IMG/VR virus record: IMGVR_UViG_3300033145_001062
Coordinates: 1-57,433 of that record
Length of the DNA stretch: 57,433 nucleotides
Source: a virus
Reading direction: 5' to 3' (one strand)
Shown here piece after piece: positions 54,769 through 57,433 of the stretch. Numbering within the stretch: position 1 is the stretch's first letter; each line of letters begins with the position of its first letter. The translations under genes and the position numbers were made by a program. Under the pieces are notes generated by a model, which worked only from the letters and a program-made list of their open reading frames with translations, was not told the origin of the DNA and did no database searches.

Positions 54769-56241
54769 TTACCCCACCACTATAACATCCCCAATCGTCT
54801 CATATGGATTGTGAAAACACAATAAGAAAGCATCAGCCTTGTCCGGTGATGGGAAGCCTCGTTTTTTATAATCTTTCTTGCTCTCAACAACCCGTCTGCC
54901 TTTCCTGTCTAGCTCAGGTAGATATTTCCTATTCACCAACTCTTTCTTCAGCCTGTCATCCTCTGGACATGCTATCTCGTGGATAAATTTAGATACCTCA
55001 AACCACATCTCCGATATCATGTTGGGATATTTATCCGGGTCATTAGCTGATTGCTGGAAGTTAATCCTAATAATATTATAGCGTCTCCGCTCCATGATAT
55101 TTGTCAGCCCTCCACCTACTCCACCATCATCTATCTTTATCCGCATATTTTTATTTCGCCCTACAAATATCTCCAGCTCATCGGCCAGAAACTCCAATTC
55201 CTCCGTAGGTGGTAAATTTTGCGTCGGGATAACTTTACTATCAACAACCTTTAGTCCCTTTCTCCTGTAAAATACTGTGTCATCATCGCCCCCTCTAGCC
55301 ACGTCCACGCCGGCTTCTTCCTGCCCCTCGACATTAAAATTCTTATCATCCCAATTCTCCTCCATCTTCTTAACCTGGCTCAACTTGATTATCGTATCAG
55401 CACCCTGGTCAGCTATCTCACCCTTAACCTTTGTAAGATATAGTACCGAATCTTTGCCCCATTCCCTCTCACACTCCTCAACCCATGCCGGACTTGCAAT
55501 CTGGACGCCTAGCTCTGCCGGGGTCATCTCTTTTCTCTCAAATCGCTCCGGGTGCTCTAAGTCCGGTACGTCTATATATTTGAATGCCTCACCTGTCATA
55601 TATGGCGATTCATCGGCTGAAATGTGAATCTTATTCCAGTCTGACTTTTTATCCTCAAATGCTTTGTAGAAGTTTTCACCCACTCCCACGCCATCCGTTG
55701 TTGATATAACCAGCCAGCGACAAAACCCACCCGTCATCAACCCCCGTACTGAGTCCCATTGCCATTGCTCAATGCCTTTAGCCTCGTCAAATATAAATAG
55801 CAATGCCGGGGCATGCCAGCCCTCAGCTCTTGCCGGTTTATCCGTGCTGAATCCTATAGCATAATGGTCAGCCTGATCTGTTTTTATAATCGTAGTCAGG
55901 CATTCACCTTCAAGTTGTATCCGGCTTGTCTGATATATCTGGCTTATCTCAGCCCATAGGAGATTTTTGATTTGTGAGAATGTGGGAGCAGTTGTGATTA
56001 CTTTAGAGTTGTCAAAATTATTGAGGAACCAGACAGTTACTTCTGCCGCTGAAAACGTTTTGGAGCTTCCGTGGCAAGCTCTAACTGCCGTCTTCTTATT
56101 CTCTGCGACAGACTTTAATATCTCCCTTTGCTTTTTCCACGTTTTATGACCCAACGCCCATTCTACGAAAAAGACAGGATTCTTCCTGCATTCCTGCATG
56201 AGAGTGGCTTGGACTTGGATTGACTCTTCAGCTAGTTGCAA
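54769..56241 (-). CDS. Terminase large subunit, 490 aa
   Basis: ATPase: Walker A-like CHGSSKT (about 56-62) and Walker B LLFIFDEA (147-154) followed by the coupling TST-like WLVISTTDG. Nuclease: GVDVARGGDDDTV (about 310), IDDGGVGGG and FPSPDKADAFLL. It is the packaging motor and cuts the DNA. The gene order TerS-two small genes-TerL-portal is canonical. Confidence 0.92.
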   Translation of the reverse strand: MQLAEESIQVQATLMQECRKNPVFFVEWALGHKTWKKQREILKSVAENKKTAVRACHGSSKTFSAAEVTVWFLNNFDNSKVITTAPTFSQIKNLLWAEISQIYQTSRIQLEGECLTTIIKTDQADHYAIGFSTDKPARAEGWHAPALLFIFDEAKGIEQWQWDSVRGLMTGGFCRWLVISTTDGVGVGENFYKAFEDKKSDWNKIHISADESPYMTGEAFKYIDVPDLEHPERFERKEMTPAELGVQIASPAWVEECEREWGKDSVLYLTKVKGEIADQGADTIIKLSQVKKMEENWDDKNFNVEGQEEAGVDVARGGDDDTVFYRRKGLKVVDSKVIPTQNLPPTEELEFLADELEIFVGRNKNMRIKIDDGGVGGGLTNIMERRRYNIIRINFQQSANDPDKYPNMISEMWFEVSKFIHEIACPEDDRLKKELVNRKYLPELDRKGRRVVESKKDYKKRGFPSPDKADAFLLCFHNPYETIGDVIVVG

Positions 56242-56486
56242 TTGTTGTCCTCTTTTTTATATAGCCAAAACTTCCACCACTTTCTTTTATAGTCGGGACA
56301 ATCATTGTTTGCATTTTTGCTCCACGGGTAATTTCTGCACTTAATATATGGTTTTCTGTAATGACCATAATCTTCTATTTCTAACTTACACCCATCAAAA
56401 ATCGTGCGTTTCTCATTAAGATCAATTGGTTGGCGTATAACCCTTGACATAAAATATTTGCAATCTTTACAATAAACTTTCTTCAT
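56232..56486 (-). CDS. Cysteine-rich small protein, 84 aa
   Basis: CKDCKYFMSR, then IFDGCKLEIEDYGHYRKPYI, CRNYPWSKNANNDCPDYKRK: six cysteines in pairs (CKDC...C...C...C) as in small phage zinc proteins. Lies between TerS and TerL. Unknown role. Confidence 0.6.
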   Translation of the reverse strand: MKKVYCKDCKYFMSRVIRQPIDLNEKRTIFDGCKLEIEDYGHYRKPYIKCRNYPWSKNANNDCPDYKRKWWKFWLYKKEDNNCN

Positions 56487-56488
56487 CC

Positions 56489-56722
56489 CTAAACCTCCTT
56501 TTCTTTTACTTTGCTCGCAGTACGCTCATGATAAACTCTAAAAGCTTCAAATGTATCGCGCAAATCCTTGATGACTATTAAAGAAAACTCAGTTTCACAT
56601 ACATCACAAGACGCCTCATATAAATATTTTCCGCCATCGGTTTTATAACAATATTCATATTTTAGCGTCCTTTCTCCACACATGGGGCATTGGCTTTTCC
56701 TGGGTCTTATTATTGTTTCCAT
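56489..56722 (-). CDS. Zinc-ribbon protein, 77 aa
   Basis: Start chosen at 56722 with AGGAGG. CPMCGERTLKYEYCY and CDVCETEF form a four-cysteine ribbon. Unknown role, next to the packaging genes. Confidence 0.6.
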   Translation of the reverse strand: METIIRPRKSQCPMCGERTLKYEYCYKTDGGKYLYEASCDVCETEFSLIVIKDLRDTFEAFRVYHERTASKVKEKEV

Positions 56723-56804
56723 TTTAAACCTCCTAAGCATACTATAGAGGTTATTTTTCTGTTTATCAAACTATGCACCTATTTCAAAGCCTCCCTTATA
56801 TCTT

Positions 56805-57125
56805 TCATTTCTTACACTCTTCCATAGATTTTTTCAAATCAACCATTGATAGCCTATGTTCATGTTTTATGTTTCCTTCTATCCCTACGTTTGATGGTAA
56901 CATTTTTGCAATCATTTTATAAAACTCACCTTGACATTTATTATTCTTTTTCGCCCACTTGACTAAACCATCAACACCACCTAGCTCTTCAAACGCTTCT
57001 AAAAATGCTTCTTTTAATTCAGTAAATTTATTCTTACTCCCCTTTGGCCTTCCCGGCCCAGCTTCGGTAAGCTTGTGTTTACCGTTTTTCTGTTTGTCTT
57101 CTGTTTTTTTAACAGATTCACTCAT
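56805..57125 (-). CDS. Terminase small subunit-like protein, 106 aa
   Basis: GRPKGSKNKFTELKEAFLEA then LGGVDGLVKWAKKNNKCQGE FYKMIAKMLPSNV match the small-terminase-like family with a GRPKGSKNK start. It recognises the packaging site. It lies upstream of TerL by two small genes. The start overlaps the preceding stop. Confidence 0.75.
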   Translation of the reverse strand: MSESVKKTEDKQKNGKHKLTEAGPGRPKGSKNKFTELKEAFLEAFEELGGVDGLVKWAKKNNKCQGEFYKMIAKMLPSNVGIEGNIKHEHRLSMVDLKKSMEECKK

Positions 57126-57301
57126 TCTATTTCATCCATCAAAACTACCATAATACTATCATCCGCCTTATGGAGCTTATTAATCTTATTCAATATATCA
57201 TCAGTCGGTGTAAATTGTAAAATCAATCTTGATTCTTTGTCGCCTGATACTAAACTTTTTGTAGTCAATTGCTTCACCAAAGATTTAAACGCAACTTTCA
57301 C
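57122..57301 (-). CDS. Hypothetical protein, 59 aa
   Basis: Starts at GTG 57301, coupled to the membrane coiled-coil gene by GTGA; the site is the run AAAGGGAAAGGGAA. Reads KVAFKSLVKQLTTKSLVSGD and onward. Overlaps the small terminase gene by ATGA. It resembles no known family; it may belong to the packaging group. Confidence 0.6.
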   Translation of the reverse strand: MKVAFKSLVKQLTTKSLVSGDKESRLILQFTPTDDILNKINKLHKADDSIMVVLMDEIE

Positions 57302-57433
57302 TTCCCTTTCCCTTTCATACTGAATATCTTATTTCTGTTATCTACAATCTGCTTCTCAAAATTAGATGTAATTTTAGTACAATTTTCTTTTTGATTTTTT
57401 ATATCTGTTTTTATACTCCCTATGTCGATTTTC
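57298..57433 (-). CDS. 3' part of the 99-residue membrane coiled-coil protein
   Basis: Continuation of the gene at 1-278 after circular closure. Bases 57320-57433 repeat 1-114. The last residues are KIFSMKGKGK, then stop at 57298-57300. Confidence 0.75.
   Translation of the reverse strand, partial: KIDIGSIKTDIKNQKENCTKITSNFEKQIVDNRNKIFSMKGKGK
57320..57433. repeat. Terminal direct repeat, right copy
   Basis: Exact copy of bases 1-114; see the left copy. The joined sequence keeps one reading frame. Confidence 0.95.

Noticed and set aside
56741-56804. Nine-codon frame (MKDIREALK) upstream of the zinc-ribbon gene
   Set aside because: Too short and without independent support. The region is most likely a leader with the AGGAGG site of the next gene.
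1-57433. Integrase, attachment site, or lysogeny module
   Set aside because: No tyrosine or serine recombinase, no ParAB and no full-size repressor is visible. The single small HTH protein at 18862 does not establish lysogeny.

Overview
The window is one essentially complete genome of a tailed double-stranded DNA phage. The first 114 bases (1-114) are repeated exactly at the end (57320-57433), so the sequence closes into a circle of about 57.3 kb. One gene (99 codons) is cut by the window ends and is rebuilt when they are joined. The genome is AT-rich and almost everything is coded on the minus strand. A canonical siphovirus-type set is present: terminase, HK97-type portal, protease and capsid, gp10-like neck proteins, TP901-type tail tube, frameshifted tail chaperones and a long tape measure. 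Strong Shine-Dalgarno sites and nine sigma-70-like promoters, every one with a 17-base spacer, point to a bacterial host using ordinary RNA polymerase. A lipoprotein in the lysis module hints at a diderm host, but the host cannot be named. There is no integrase, DNA polymerase, primase or helicase. I see no stretch over 300 bases without a gene.

Layout in the direction of transcription (right to left on the circle): (1) an early region from a promoter at about 22.17 kb down to about 2.7 kb. It holds many tiny genes, including a striking number of single-pass membrane peptides and small zinc-ribbon proteins. It also holds a replication module (Sak4-like RecA ATPase, SSB-like protein, replisome organiser, RuvC resolvase), two or three glycoside-hydrolase-like proteins in the whole genome, and many selfish nucleases (five HNH type, one GIY-YIG). 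(2) A lysis module (holin, NlpC/P60 endolysin, small overlapping genes, lipoprotein, membrane-anchored coiled coil) from 2.7 kb through the junction. (3) Packaging and head genes (57.3-40 kb): small and large terminase, portal, MuF-like protein, a 1014-residue prohead protease fused to an AAA+ ATPase, two different HK97-type major capsid proteins in tandem, decoration-like proteins and connectors. (4) A 7-kb sugar and modification cassette (32.8-39.8 kb), with a further glycosyltransferase at 43-44 kb, set inside the head-tail operon. It contains glycosyltransferase, LicD-like, radical-SAM and methyltransferase genes. (5) Tail genes to 22.3 kb.

The most unusual material is RNA. Four intergenic units (about 2.2, 11.2, 13.3 and 15.7 kb) each have their own 17-base-spaced promoter followed by about 100 nt that can form the same pseudoknotted architecture ending in a T-tract. 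The sequences differ but the pairing is preserved, including G-U wobbles. Three of the units lie directly before HNH genes, and a fifth copy at 15.3 kb is truncated. A separate plus-strand small RNA unit lies at 18.3 kb, and a possible larger structured RNA at 21.9-22.15 kb has 12-base perfectly complementary ends. A start-associated repeat of about 30 bases precedes six consecutive genes at 6.3-8.0 kb. These RNA and repeat features are read from sequence by eye. Their functions are inference.
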